Source: Trichomonas vaginalis G3
Taxonomy: Eukaryota; Parabasalia; Trichomonadida; Trichomonadidae
Reading direction: 5' to 3'
NCBI RefSeq assembly: GCF_026262505.1
Contig: NC_067206.1
Span: forward strand, 35,665,896 to 35,729,895
DNA length: 64,000 nt
The translations under genes were made by a program, and so were the position numbers. Shown in pieces: positions 41,740-50,938 of this stretch (position 1 is the stretch's first letter; each line of letters opens with the position of its first letter). The notes beneath the pieces are model-generated. The model was not told where the DNA came from. It saw only the letters and a list, made by a program, of their open reading frames with translations, and made no database searches.

Positions 41740-41757
41740 ATTTTTTACTGAGATGAA
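41740..41757 (+). promoter_or_regulatory. Leader repeat TTTTTTACTGAGATGAA, copy 2
   Basis: Directly before the ATG at 41758; see the copy at 41565. Confidence 0.45.
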
Positions 41758-42255
41758 ATGACCGAAGAAGTTGAAACGGTAGATTTGACACCACAAACAA
41801 AAAGTTCAGAACCATTGTCAAAACCTGTCAAAGAACTTACAGATGAAGAGAAAAATTCAATAATAGAAAGTGCCAGGTCTGGAAATACAAACCCTAACTA
41901 TAAAGTCACTTTTCATAGAAATGGAACGGCTAGTATCTCAAAAAAGAAACAGACTCTCACAAATAAAATATTGAAGTCTGAAGGAGCTTTCGAGACAACA
42001 GATGGAAAAGTTTACTTCACTGACCAACAGTTCATTATAGAACATCTCATTGACTTAGAGTCGAAATATTCTAAACTTTACAACAAACACAAAAAGTTGA
42101 AAGGAAAACAAAAACAAATGGCATATGATATTTATGAAGATGTTGACGACACAACTGTTCCTGCAAGTGAAGTAAAGTCAGAGGAACCGAAAAGTGACGA
42201 AAAACCGATAGAAGAAGAAAACCAAAAACTGAAGATAAACCAAAACAAAGTTTAG
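41758..42255 (+). CDS. Polinton protein, acidic tail (165 aa)
   Basis: Open frame from an ATG. The N-terminus is charged, the middle is NPNYKVTFHRNGTASISKKK, then a helical segment (FIIEHLIDLESKYSKLYNKH) and a Glu/Lys/Pro-rich tail. No family was recognised. Confidence 0.55.
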   Translation: MTEEVETVDLTPQTKSSEPLSKPVKELTDEEKNSIIESARSGNTNPNYKVTFHRNGTASISKKKQTLTNKILKSEGAFETTDGKVYFTDQQFIIEHLIDLESKYSKLYNKHKKLKGKQKQMAYDIYEDVDDTTVPASEVKSEEPKSDEKPIEEENQKLKINQNKV

Positions 42256-42370
42256 TTTCCAAACTAAACCAAGTCAACCTTCATTAGCTGGTATGGGTTG
42301 GCGTCAAAAGACTTATGGCAGCGGGTGTTATGTAAAGTAAAGAAAAAAAACATTTTTTATTTTTATAAAA

Positions 42371-44513
42371 ATGCCCCCATATAGAATGGATAGAAAATCT
42401 GCTAGAATAAAAGCAGAGTTGCAAAGATATGGTTGGAGAGTTTTTCGAAGAAGTTTAAATATAGGAAGGGAAGACCCATAAAAGTCTATGACAAATTGCT
42501 GGTCGCTACGAAATGGATTTGGAAACAGCACGTGCCAAATTATCCAAACAGACTAGAGAGGTTAGAAGAAGAACGTCTTATGGACATGCCTTTCGATGTT
42601 AGTGAACCTCAAGTTGAAGGACACGACGGCTTTGCCAGATTCTACTGGAAACATGACGAACAATTGCATCCTTTGAGAAGGAAAAAAGGAAAAGGTGAAG
42701 ACACATGCTCCATGGAAGAACAAGATATGCATATAAAAGTATCGTGAAGTTAGAAGTCAAATTACATCTGGTCGAAACCTTTACAGTTAAACTTTGACGA
42801 AGGAAAGAACAAAGAAGGCTTCATGGGAGTACTTGCTGCAACAAGACGGAAATAAGAAAGGATACAATCTCAGACTAACCGTAACAGATTTGGATGGTCA
42901 CAATTTACTATGCGCATGGCAATGAACAACAGCGCACAACTTCTTGACGCTTTCAAGACTACAAAGAGAGAACAAATGGTTGACTCCGACTCAGACATTT
43001 TGAATGCAATTGAAGGAATTGCAAGTGTCAAGTTCGAATGGTACCAACCTAACCCTCAAGCAGTCAGACAACATGCTGGATACTTCCCGTTCATAAATAA
43101 GTCTGACATTGACTTGACAAGGTATGGAATTTACAATTCAATTGAAACAATTGTCAATGAACCTTGCATTCTTACATGTCTCAGGAACTCTGGTCTTGTT
43201 ACAGATGAGAAGATGAAGTATCTTGAGTCATGTGTGAAGACAAGGTACATTCTCAGAGGTCAATTGGCAAAAATTGCACCGTTGGCAAATGTCAATATCC
43301 GAGTTAACATTCCGACTGAGAAAGGTTCTTCACACGACGACTATGTTGTTGACAAATTACCATGGTTGAAGATTGTAATTGTCCACAACCACTTCATGTT
43401 GAACGAAAGTCTTACAAACCCATTGTTCGGAAAAGGCAAGTGCAACATTGTCAGAGCTGTAAACATTCTTTTCGAGAAAGGTTTGTTGGAACCAATTCCA
43501 GATGACAAGCTGACAGAAACTTTTGTACCAAAAGACGAAACAAACTTTTCACTGTTAGCAAGACCAAAAGTTGTTCCAGACAAAGTTCTAGTACAAAAGA
43601 AGTACACTGTTCCAAAAGGAGTTGGATTGTTCGGATACCAACCTGAACCAGAAGAACTTCCAATGAGGTTGCAAGAACTTCAAGATGCTATAAACAAACT
43701 TCCATTGAGACATCCAATTGACGTCAAATTGTATTGGAGAGCATCGGAGTTAGGTCAGAAGGTTTTATATGAAACAGGTTGCTTCGACGATGTTTATGAG
43801 ATAGCAGGCGAAGTTTCTCAGAAGATAAGAGACTCACTTGAATTTCCACGAACTGGACCCATTGGTTGCGACAAGTTCGACTCAAACGAAAAGATATACT
43901 ATGTCGACCTTAACGCTGCATACATGAGGTTCGTCCAATATATCCCGACTGGAATTCCAAACGAAGACGGTGAGTTCCCAGGAAGGAACTATACAGTTGG
44001 AAAAGTCATACAACAACTCTATGATATTAGGAAAGCTTCAAACCCCAAACTTGCAATGACAATCAAATTGCTTATGAATTCGACATGGGGATATTCCATT
44101 AAAAAACCTCAAAAGATGAAGAGTAAACACTATGAGAAGGTCGACAACTTTGTTGAAAGGTTCTCCCTTTTGTTTTGAAATACGAATTTACTCAAGGTCA
44201 AGGTGGCTTAGTAACCACAGTAAAACCTATTGTCGAACATTGGTCTTACCCTCAGTTCGCAAAGGCAGTCCTTGACAACTACAACAAATTCTTCTCCGAA
44301 GTCAAATCCAAAGTTGTGGTTTACTATGAAAACATTGACGCACTCATGACGAACGAAGAAGGATACAACAAACTCATTGAAATGGGTTTAGTCGGTGAAA
44401 AGATGGGTCGATTCAAATTGGACAAAATTTTCACCGAAGTTCATGTCCTCTCCAAGCGTAAGTATTGGGGCATACTTGAAGACGGCACAGAAATAAAACA
44501 TTGCATGAAATAA
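42371..44513 (+). pseudogene. Family B DNA polymerase region (protein-primed type), fossil part
   Basis: Motif A (YYVDLNAAYM), motif B (KLLMNSTWGY) and motif C (YYENIDALM) are present in order, as in Polinton PolB. Sequence before motif A resembles the Polinton TPR/exonuclease side only in part, and the whole is much shorter than a complete PolB of about 1000 residues. The region is broken. Confidence 0.85.
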
Positions 44514-44672
44514 AAAATTTTTATATTCCTTCCTAGCTAATTTCCGTTTAATTTCATGGTCGCCCTCGGAGTCTTTGAATCGGACAGGTCGAGTTACACC
44601 ATTCTTGGTCTCAAACTCATATATAACCTGTTTGTTTGTATTTTCGTCGACTATGACACGAGACACGAACAT
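44388..44672 (-). CDS. Possible small Polinton protein (94 aa)
   Basis: ATG at 44672, divergent from the gene at 44703 and overlapping the polymerase end. Residues 1-50 look like coding sequence (SRVIVDENTNKQVIYEFETK, GVTRPVRFKDSEGDHEIKRK). The rest reads antisense to the polymerase gene, so the true end is unclear. Unknown function. Confidence 0.35.
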   Translation of the reverse strand: MFVSRVIVDENTNKQVIYEFETKNGVTRPVRFKDSEGDHEIKRKLARKEYKNFLFHAMFYFCAVFKYAPILTLGEDMNFGENFVQFESTHLFTD

Positions 44673-44685
44673 TGACCAAACGGAC

Positions 44686-44700
44686 AAAAAGTGTCATTTC
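44686..44700 (+). promoter_or_regulatory. AAAAAGTGTCATTT start-site motif
   Basis: AAAAAGTG followed by the Inr-like TCATTT, with its A seven bases before the ATG at 44703. The same motif precedes the gene at 48209 and, as a variant, that at 47973. Confidence 0.5.
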
Positions 44701-44702
44701 AG

Positions 44703-44996
44703 ATGGTCCCGCAGCCAATCGCATTCGAGCACTTCGAAGAAGCCTTACGTTCCAAGGGAGAGGGTGTCTGGTGCAAGGCAGAGGTCATGAGACTCTACGA
44801 GCAGTACATCCTCAATGCCTGGGAGGACAAATCGTCCTTGGAATGGCAATTCTACCAACTCCTCTGGGACGACCTCCTACGCAACTGGGATGACGAAAGA
44901 GTCCAATTCAAAGGTCGGGAACTAATTTTGCAAATTGACCTTAATTTACATACTTATCCAAATAAACACCTAAATTTACTTGGGGTTTCCCCCTAA
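44703..44996 (+). CDS. Polinton protein, unknown (97 aa)
   Basis: The ATG at 44703 was chosen from the Inr-like motif just before it. It is a compact helical protein rich in Trp and Glu (EALRSKGEGVWCKAEVMRL, DDLLRNWDDERVQF). No family was recognised. Confidence 0.55.
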   Translation: MVPQPIAFEHFEEALRSKGEGVWCKAEVMRLYEQYILNAWEDKSSLEWQFYQLLWDDLLRNWDDERVQFKGRELILQIDLNLHTYPNKHLNLLGVSP

Positions 44997-45015
44997 AATA
45001 AAATTTTTTTACTCT

Positions 45016-45710
45016 TAGAACCACTCGAGGTTCTCCTTACGGTTGTTGAGCTTGTCACCGTCAATGTGTCTGACCTTCGTCTTCTTGTGGATTTGGAACC
45101 CATTGAATTGCGACAAGCTTGCCCATGGAAATTGAACCGCGATTCCGAAGGTAAGGTTCAAGTGTCCCAAGTTGTTGAGGACTGGGGTAAGAACCTTGCC
45201 GGTCTCCCTGTTGCGGATTTGTATGGGTAGGGTTGGGAAATTTCGTAAGTGTCATCGGCAACAAGGGTTGCCCAAACTTCCTCTTCTTCGTGTTTCTCTT
45301 CTTCCTCTTCTTCCTCTTCTCTTCTCTGTTTCTCTTCTTCCTCGAAATTCCTTCTTCAATTTGTGTTCACGAATTACGGTGTTGGAGGTTCTGTCCTTTC
45401 CGAGTACCTTCCAGATGGCATCTATCTCTTCGAAGAAACGGTAGATGAGTCTGGCAAGGTCTCGGTTCTCTCTCGCGTAAATGCGCAAGGTTTCCGTTAA
45501 ATCGTTCAGGACTTTCTCATTGGAAGCTTGGTTCATGAGGACATCGGCTTTGAGATTGGTCATCTCTTCCATAAGACTACTTTGGATAGTCTTAATGGTG
45601 TTTGTCAGATGAACTTTCAATTGGGCAATTTGAATTTGAACTGGGCGCTTGTCTGGCAACCATGAAAGGACATCTGCTATTGTGTTCGGCTTCGGTGCTT
45701 GTTCGGACAT
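45016..45710 (-). pseudogene. Coiled-coil gene followed by HNH/NUMOD4-type nuclease relic, fossil part
   Basis: The upstream half encodes helical sequence (VQIQIAQLKVHLTNTIKTIQ) leading into a Glu/Arg-rich low-complexity stretch. The downstream half carries IRNRETGKVLTPVLNNLGH and VRHIDGDKLNNRKENLEWF, the marks of NUMOD4 and HNH homing-type endonucleases. The region is not one open frame. An HNH gene would be a guest inside the Polinton. Confidence 0.65.
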
Positions 45711-45742
45711 CGAAAAAATGAAGTGGTTTGAGAATGACGGTT

Positions 45743-46327
45743 TTACTTCAAAAAGCTTGTTATGACGGTTAAGTCATACAACAAGTTTAAAATAATATCT
45801 TGTTCTTCTTCTGAACGTTTGTTGTCTCTTCCGATAAAAGTTTCGAACATGAGAACCAAAAAACGTTTTTTGAGATTGCGGAAGAGTTCAGGCAAACGTT
45901 CATATTCTGGATATGTTGGGAGCAGTTCAAAACATCTGAGCTGACTTTCGGACAAAATTGGGACAATGTCAGAAAATTCATCTTTGGTCGGATTGCTTGA
46001 AGGTAAGTCCCTTACATGTAAGTAGCTCTGGTAAAGTCTTCTCATTTCTGCTAACTTTTGGAGTATAGCTTCGTAGTTTAGAAGTTTTAATTTTAATTGT
46101 CTTATTCCACTCTTTACTTCTAAACGGTAACTATCCATGAGGTCAAGAGTAGCTTTGGTAGCTTTAAGTGGAGCTATCTGTTCCTTGACTCCTGCAATTT
46201 TGGTTGCAATTGTGATTTGAGCTCCTTCAAGTTCGCCGTCTATGTCGTTCTCAACACCTTCAACCATAGCTTGAAACTCTTCATCGGTCCATTGAGATTG
46301 GTGTGGGACGAATTTAACTTGCTTCAT
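45743..46327 (-). CDS. Coiled-coil Polinton protein (194 aa)
   Basis: Open frame from an ATG, almost wholly helical (TKIAGVKEQIAPLKATKATL, GIRQLKLKLLNYEAILQKLA). It is one of three consecutive minus-strand genes ending at the repeat array. Unknown function. Confidence 0.6.
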   Translation of the reverse strand: MKQVKFVPHQSQWTDEEFQAMVEGVENDIDGELEGAQITIATKIAGVKEQIAPLKATKATLDLMDSYRLEVKSGIRQLKLKLLNYEAILQKLAEMRRLYQSYLHVRDLPSSNPTKDEFSDIVPILSESQLRCFELLPTYPEYERLPELFRNLKKRFLVLMFETFIGRDNKRSEEEQDIILNLLYDLTVITSFLK

Positions 46328-46374
46328 TCAAAAATGAAAAAAATGTTTTTACTCAAAGCGTGCCATATAGATGT

Positions 46375-46740
46375 TTACTGTAAAGGTACGATGTCGCCTT
46401 CTGTGTTTATGAAGAACGCCTGACCCGAGAAGTGTAAGAGTCCTCTGAGAATTTGGGCAATTCGTACAGTTGGGTTCTCTCTGTTTGGAAGTTGTATCCA
46501 CGGACGCTTTGCAAAGAACTTCAAGAGGGTTTCTTTCTTCATCTCTTTTATGTCGTCTACAGGAGTGTTTTCTGGTATTTGCAGGACAATTCCGGTGTCA
46601 ATTTCAATTTTAAGCGCACCTCTTCCAGACACCCAGCCTGCAATGGTCCTGTTTGACTTCAGATGGCTCAGGTAGTTCCTAACTAGCTCATTTATCTCTA
46701 TAAGGTAGATTGCCTCATCTGCTGGGTCTATGTCGGTCAT
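46375..46740 (-). CDS. Polinton protein, unknown (121 aa)
   Basis: Open frame from an ATG that abuts the 22-bp repeat array. Mixed alpha/beta sequence (YLIEINELVRNYLSHLKSNR, LKIEIDTGIVLQIPEN). It diverges from the gene at 47157. Confidence 0.6.
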   Translation of the reverse strand: MTDIDPADEAIYLIEINELVRNYLSHLKSNRTIAGWVSGRGALKIEIDTGIVLQIPENTPVDDIKEMKKETLLKFFAKRPWIQLPNRENPTVRIAQILRGLLHFSGQAFFINTEGDIVPLQ

Positions 46741-46743
46741 TGT

Positions 46744-47157
46744 TTCAAGACAAGTCTTTTACTTTTTCAAGACAAGTCTTTTACTTTTTCAAGACAAGTC
46801 TTTTACTTTTTCAAGACAAGTCTTTTACTTTTTCAAGACAAGTCTTTTACTTTTTCAAGACAAGTCTTTTACTTTTTCAAGACAAGACCCGTTATTTTTC
46901 AAGAAAATTTTTGGTGTAAAGTTCTCAAATTTGAGAACAGTGGTCTTGATTGAAGACGATACCCGTACTTTTTCAAGACAAGTCTTTCACTTTTTCAAGA
47001 CAAGTCTTTTACTTTTTCAAGACAAGTCTTTTACTTTTTCAAGACAAGTCTTTTACTTTTTCAAGACAAGTCTTTTACTTTTTCAAGACAAGTCTTTTAC
47101 TTTTTCAAGACAAGTCTTTTACTTTTTCAAGACAAGTCTTTTATTTTTTCAAGACAA
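46744..47157. repeat. 22-bp hairpin repeats in two blocks between divergent genes
   Basis: The unit AAGACAAGTCTTTTACTTTT plus TC recurs about seven times at 46744-46895 and about nine times at 46965-47157. A diverged 65-bp piece lies between. Each unit holds a small stem AAGAC-AA-GTCTT. The unit has no stop in any frame, so the long open frames across it are artefacts. Its position between divergent starts suggests a shared control region. Confidence 0.85.
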
Positions 47158-47744
47158 TGTCCGACGTACCACCAACCGAGTCCATTCCCAAGCCAGAGGA
47201 ACCTAAAGCACCAGCCCCTGCACCTCAGCAACCTCAGTTCCAGCAAGTACCTCCACCAAATTACTACCAATTTCCACCTCAATGTTACTACCCACCACAA
47301 GGCTTCCCGAACTACCCTCCTCAGCCTATGCCTTACTGCCCTAACCCTTGGATGTTCATGTCAAACCCTCCACCCCAATTCCAATTCCAATCTCAATCCC
47401 AATCGAAGAGAGACCAAGACTTCGAAGAAGGTCTGAACCGCTTACGCAAAGAGTATGCTACAGCTCCAATGGAAGACGACAGGCTTTCAGTCTCTTCCCT
47501 CAAATCGACCGATTCGACTCGTACCACAGATTCGGTCAAAGACAGAGACGACTACCTCAAGCAGTCTGAGAGACTCTTCATCTTACAGCCATTTACAGTT
47601 GGAGCTCTCAAGAACATGCGCAATTACGAAGGTCAGACACCAGCTGGAGACCGCAAAACAGACATACTCGCAAGAGCAGTCCAACTGGTCAAGACAAAGA
47701 CTGAGATAGTCGACTTCATTCTTGCAGCTTGCCCATACAAGTAA
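47157..47744 (+). CDS. Pro/Gln/Tyr-rich Polinton protein (195 aa)
   Basis: The ATG at 47157 lies in the last 22-bp repeat; longer frames only read the repeats. Residues 10-80 are disordered and Pro/Tyr/Gln-rich (YQFPPQCYYPPQGFPNYPPQ). The C-terminus is helical (KTDILARAVQLVKTKTEIVD). Unknown function. Confidence 0.65.
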   Translation: MSDVPPTESIPKPEEPKAPAPAPQQPQFQQVPPPNYYQFPPQCYYPPQGFPNYPPQPMPYCPNPWMFMSNPPPQFQFQSQSQSKRDQDFEEGLNRLRKEYATAPMEDDRLSVSSLKSTDSTRTTDSVKDRDDYLKQSERLFILQPFTVGALKNMRNYEGQTPAGDRKTDILARAVQLVKTKTEIVDFILAACPYK

Positions 47745-47772
47745 AAAAATAAACAATTACGAGTTAAACTTT

Positions 47773-47973
47773 TTATTCTTTCTTTTCTGAGTTGTTTAGA
47801 GCTGGTTTCTCTTGTAGGAACCTTTCGTACTCTTCCACGGTCATGTAATTGCGAATTTGGTACGCAATTCCAGGTTCGTTGTTTTTGAACCTTATGTATG
47901 TAACGCTTCCATCCTCCTCAGGGAAGTAAGCTGCTAACATCTGACCAAGTTTTCTCGGTGACTCGGAGCTCAT
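47773..47973 (-). CDS. Small Polinton protein (66 aa)
   Basis: The ATG at 47973 is chosen over an upstream GTG. AAAAAGTGACATTTTT lies directly before it. Sequence: RKLGQMLAAYFPEEDGSVTY and EEYERFLQEK. Unknown function. Confidence 0.55.
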   Translation of the reverse strand: MSSESPRKLGQMLAAYFPEEDGSVTYIRFKNNEPGIAYQIRNYMTVEEYERFLQEKPALNNSEKKE

Positions 47974-47974
47974 T

Positions 47975-47990
47975 AAAAATGTCACTTTTT
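47975..47990 (-). promoter_or_regulatory. AAAAAGTGACATTTTT motif before small gene
   Basis: A variant of the motif at 44686 and 48213. It lacks the exact TCA but keeps AAAAAGTGNCATTT and the distance to the ATG. Confidence 0.4.
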
Positions 47991-48014
47991 AAACGTTAAG
48001 TTTTTAGTCTTATT

Positions 48015-48209
48015 TTACCCTTTGTTTACCCTTTGTTTGTCAAGGTAGTATTGGAGTGCAATTTCTCCAAATTCTCTGTGTCGGAGTTCTTCAGCATTTT
48101 CCAAGGTGTACCTGGAGAACTCAAAGAAGTTGTCAAGAAGATACTGCCATGCTGCTCTTCTGAGTTCGTCGGTATTTTGGAAGTGTTGCACCTTCGAGTC
48201 TTCGGACAT
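48015..48209 (-). CDS. Small Polinton protein (64 aa)
   Basis: The ATG at 48209 follows an Inr-like motif. Helical sequence (DELRRAAWQYLLDNFFEFSR). It diverges from the membrane protein at 48254. Unknown function. Confidence 0.5.
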   Translation of the reverse strand: MSEDSKVQHFQNTDELRRAAWQYLLDNFFEFSRYTLENAEELRHREFGEIALQYYLDKQRVNKG

Positions 48210-48212
48210 GAA

Positions 48213-48228
48213 AAAAATGACACTTTTT
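48213..48228 (-). promoter_or_regulatory. AAAAAGTGTCATTTTT start-site motif
   Basis: On the minus strand, AAAAAGTG plus Inr-like TCATTT, with its A at 48218, nine bases before the ATG at 48209. Confidence 0.5.
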
Positions 48229-48253
48229 CTATTAAACCGTTTTGGCATTTCTC

Positions 48254-48433
48254 ATGAGTGAGTATAGTTCTGCCGAACCATTGGAAGAGAAGAAGTACTC
48301 TTGCTGGCAAAAGACAAAAATAGTTGCCTTAGTTGTCATTGCAATTGTACTCGTAATTGAATTCATTGTACTTCTCTTCACGTACATAAAACTCAAGGAC
48401 GGCATATGCTTTAAGAAGCTACCATCTTACTAA
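48254..48433 (+). CDS. Single-span membrane protein (59 aa)
   Basis: ATG at 48254. A hydrophobic span IVALVVIAIVLVIEFIVLLF sits mid-protein between a charged N-terminus and a short basic tail. Unknown function. Confidence 0.55.
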   Translation: MSEYSSAEPLEEKKYSCWQKTKIVALVVIAIVLVIEFIVLLFTYIKLKDGICFKKLPSY

Positions 48434-48491
48434 GACTAAACACTTAGATTTTTCAAGCTTGACTTTTTACAATTTGAATTTTACACCCAAA

Positions 48492-48670
48492 AAATAATGT
48501 TTAGGGTAGAAGGTTAGATATAACCCGATTTCTAACCTCTTTTCTACCCTCATGAATTTGTCATGAGTTTTATACAGAATTCGGCAAAAATAATGTTTAG
48601 GGTAGAAGGTTAGATATAACCCGATTTCTAACCTCTTTTCTACCCTCTTGAATTTGTCATGAGTTTTCCC
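48492..48670. repeat. Tandem hairpin units (left pair)
   Basis: Two copies of about 97 bp, each with GGGTAGAAGGTTAGATATAA then CCCGATTTCTAACC...TTTTCTACCC, a hairpin. They stand just before the gene at 48732; related inverted units follow that gene. Confidence 0.75.
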
Positions 48671-48731
48671 GAAATAAAAAATAAAGTTGGTTTTTTTAAA
48701 AAAAATATTTTTTTATTTTTATTGTAAGAAC

Positions 48732-49646
48732 ATGTTAGCAACAACAGCACCAAACTCGTTAGTCATGAACCCAACTTCAATGTTAGTAGAAATGAAAAGC
48801 TTCATTCCTTCTTCATATACTTTTGAGACAGAAATCCAGAAGATAAAGCAAGAACTTTTAACAAGTAATTTAGACTGTAGTGCGAAAGATGAAACAAATG
48901 AACAGTATCTTTATGAAATGCAGGACATTATTGACCATTTACCCAAATTGCCTGAAATCCAACAACAAAAACTCACTATTCCAGAATTCGATGAAATAGA
49001 AGTCAAAGCAACTGACTCAGTAGAAATAAAGAAGTTCATACGAAAGGTAAACTATGAATTCCTTGGATTTCATTGCAACCACAAAGTCATGGACAAAGAT
49101 TGCGATATGGTATATAAGAACATCTCTGACATATACAAATCTGAAGAATTTAAGACCTACGACAACTTTGTTTCGTTAGTTGCAAAATGTGTTTGGGAAA
49201 TAAGAGATAAAGATAAAAGAGGTAAAGTATGGAACGAACAGATAAAACCAGCAACTTTTGAGTTAAAGAAAACCATTGACGCCTTAGTTGTTCTAGCAGG
49301 TAAGGTTTCAGAATATAACGCAAAAATGAACCCGCAATGTTCAAAATGTAAAGCAGCAATGAGGAAATATAACTACTCCGTCAAAGAGATAGAAAGAATG
49401 AGAAACGACTATGCTGACTTAAAGAAAGAAGCAGAAAAGCCAGCAGAAAATAAAATGGACATGTTAGAATTTCTGAACAAAAACTATCCAACTGCTGACG
49501 ATTTCCTTCTATCTGACGTCAAGAAGAAATATAAAGAGACTTTCGGTATCGTTAAAACTTTTGACATACTGACAGAAGAAATAGAAGCTACGAAATTGTT
49601 TAGAATTTCACGAATTCACAATGTTTACCATGTGAAACGGTTATAA
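48732..49646 (+). CDS. Polinton protein, unknown (304 aa), in a repeat-flanked cassette
   Basis: The ATG at 48732 is chosen; an upstream TTG frame is ignored. The middle has a CxxC pair (NPQCSKCKAAM). The end (DMLEFLNKNYPTADDFLLSD, VKKKYKETFGIV) recalls the winged-helix-like C-terminal domain seen after the helicase in this same element, though weakly. It is flanked on both sides by hairpin units. Confidence 0.6.
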   Translation: MLATTAPNSLVMNPTSMLVEMKSFIPSSYTFETEIQKIKQELLTSNLDCSAKDETNEQYLYEMQDIIDHLPKLPEIQQQKLTIPEFDEIEVKATDSVEIKKFIRKVNYEFLGFHCNHKVMDKDCDMVYKNISDIYKSEEFKTYDNFVSLVAKCVWEIRDKDKRGKVWNEQIKPATFELKKTIDALVVLAGKVSEYNAKMNPQCSKCKAAMRKYNYSVKEIERMRNDYADLKKEAEKPAENKMDMLEFLNKNYPTADDFLLSDVKKKYKETFGIVKTFDILTEEIEATKLFRISRIHNVYHVKRL

Positions 49647-49669
49647 AATTCATGAAAATTCATGAAAAT

Positions 49670-49945
49670 TCAAGAGGGTAGAAAAGAGGGTAGAAAAGAG
49701 GGTATATCTAACCTTCTACCCTAAAATATATTTTTATTGAATTCAGCAACAAAATTCTGAGTAAAATAATTTTTAGGGCTTGTGTCAAACCGTTGAGTTT
49801 TCACAAAATTTAAAAAATAACGTTTACCATGTGAAACGTTTATAAAATAACTGGGGTAGAAATGAGGTTAGAAATCGGGTTAGATATACCCATCTACCCT
49901 AAACATTATTTTTATTGAATTCAGCAACAAAATTCTGAGTAAAAT
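49670..49945. repeat. Tandem hairpin units (right pair)
   Basis: GGGTAGAAAAGAGGGTATATCTAACC-type hairpins at about 49677-49722 and 49855-49902, each followed by the same TTGAATTCAGCAACAAAATT stretch. They are inverted relatives of the units at 48492-48670. Confidence 0.7.
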
Positions 49946-50027
49946 GACATATGCTTGCTTCCCTCGGAAAACCGAGAGAAGAACAGCGAGTAGTGAAAAA
50001 ACCCTGGTCGCCAAAACTCTTTATTTT

Positions 50028-50902
50028 TCAAGCTTGACTTTTTACAATTTGAACTTTGTTTGCGTAGATATGAATTCTGAAAGAAGTATGAGGGTCTTGT
50101 ATGACTTTGTACTTCTCCCATAGTTCATGTCTGTCAAACTTACCTGCCATGGACTCTTTCATAAGTTCCATGAAATCGTCTTCGGACAATCCAGGGAAAA
50201 GTACAATGTCAGTAAGGATTCTCTTTACATCCTTACTTAAACTCTTGGCTGTCTGTACACAAATGACAACTGAGATGTTAAAGTGTCTGAGCTTCTTAAG
50301 AATTCGACACATATCTTGTTCTCTATTCTTTAACAAAGGATGAGAAGCAAAGTCATCTAAGATAAGAAGACATCTATGAGGGTACGTTTCCAATCGTAAG
50401 ATTGCAATTTCTTCGAAATGTATTCTATCTCTTTCTGTTTGTTTCTGAAGTGTTTCTTCTCTAATATTCTCTGCATTTCCTCATTTGGGTCTTTAAACTT
50501 CGAATTTATATACTCATTTATAGCATTATACTTCAAAACTCTTCTTTGGTACTTCTTTATCCAATCTAACAACTCAGTATCCTTTATACATACTAACTTA
50601 GACTTCTTTATAATATCTTTGAACGAATTGACGGTTTGGTCAAATTGACCAGAAGTACTACAAATAACAACTAACTCATAGAATGGGTTCTTCTCATCTA
50701 GTTCTTGTTGTTGTGCAGCCATTTTAAGATAAGTGAAAGTCTTACCCGACCCAGGCGGTGCAATTAGACCTGTTATACCATTCTGAGCAAATAGGAACTT
50801 GTCATGTATGGGTTTTATCTGAGCATTTTCCAACTTCCTCTTGTTCTTGTTTAAAACATTCTCAAATTTTTTGTCAATGTCAGCAAACTTTTTTTCTAAC
50901 AT
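50028..50902 (-). pseudogene. A32-like packaging ATPase region, fossil part
   Basis: Walker A in GLIAPPGSGKTFTYL and Walker B in CLLILDDFASHP, followed by ISVVICVQTAKSL, as in the FtsK/HerA-related A32 ATPases that pump DNA into capsids. The family and position fit a Polinton. The reading frame is not continuous. Confidence 0.85.
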
Positions 50903-50938
50903 ATTTTTAGAAAAATTAAAATTTTTATCTTTTAGAAA

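Noticed and set aside
46710-47206. Long open frames rich in FSRQVFYFFKTS
   Set aside because: They are the stop-free 22-bp repeats read in all three frames; the real gene starts at 47157.
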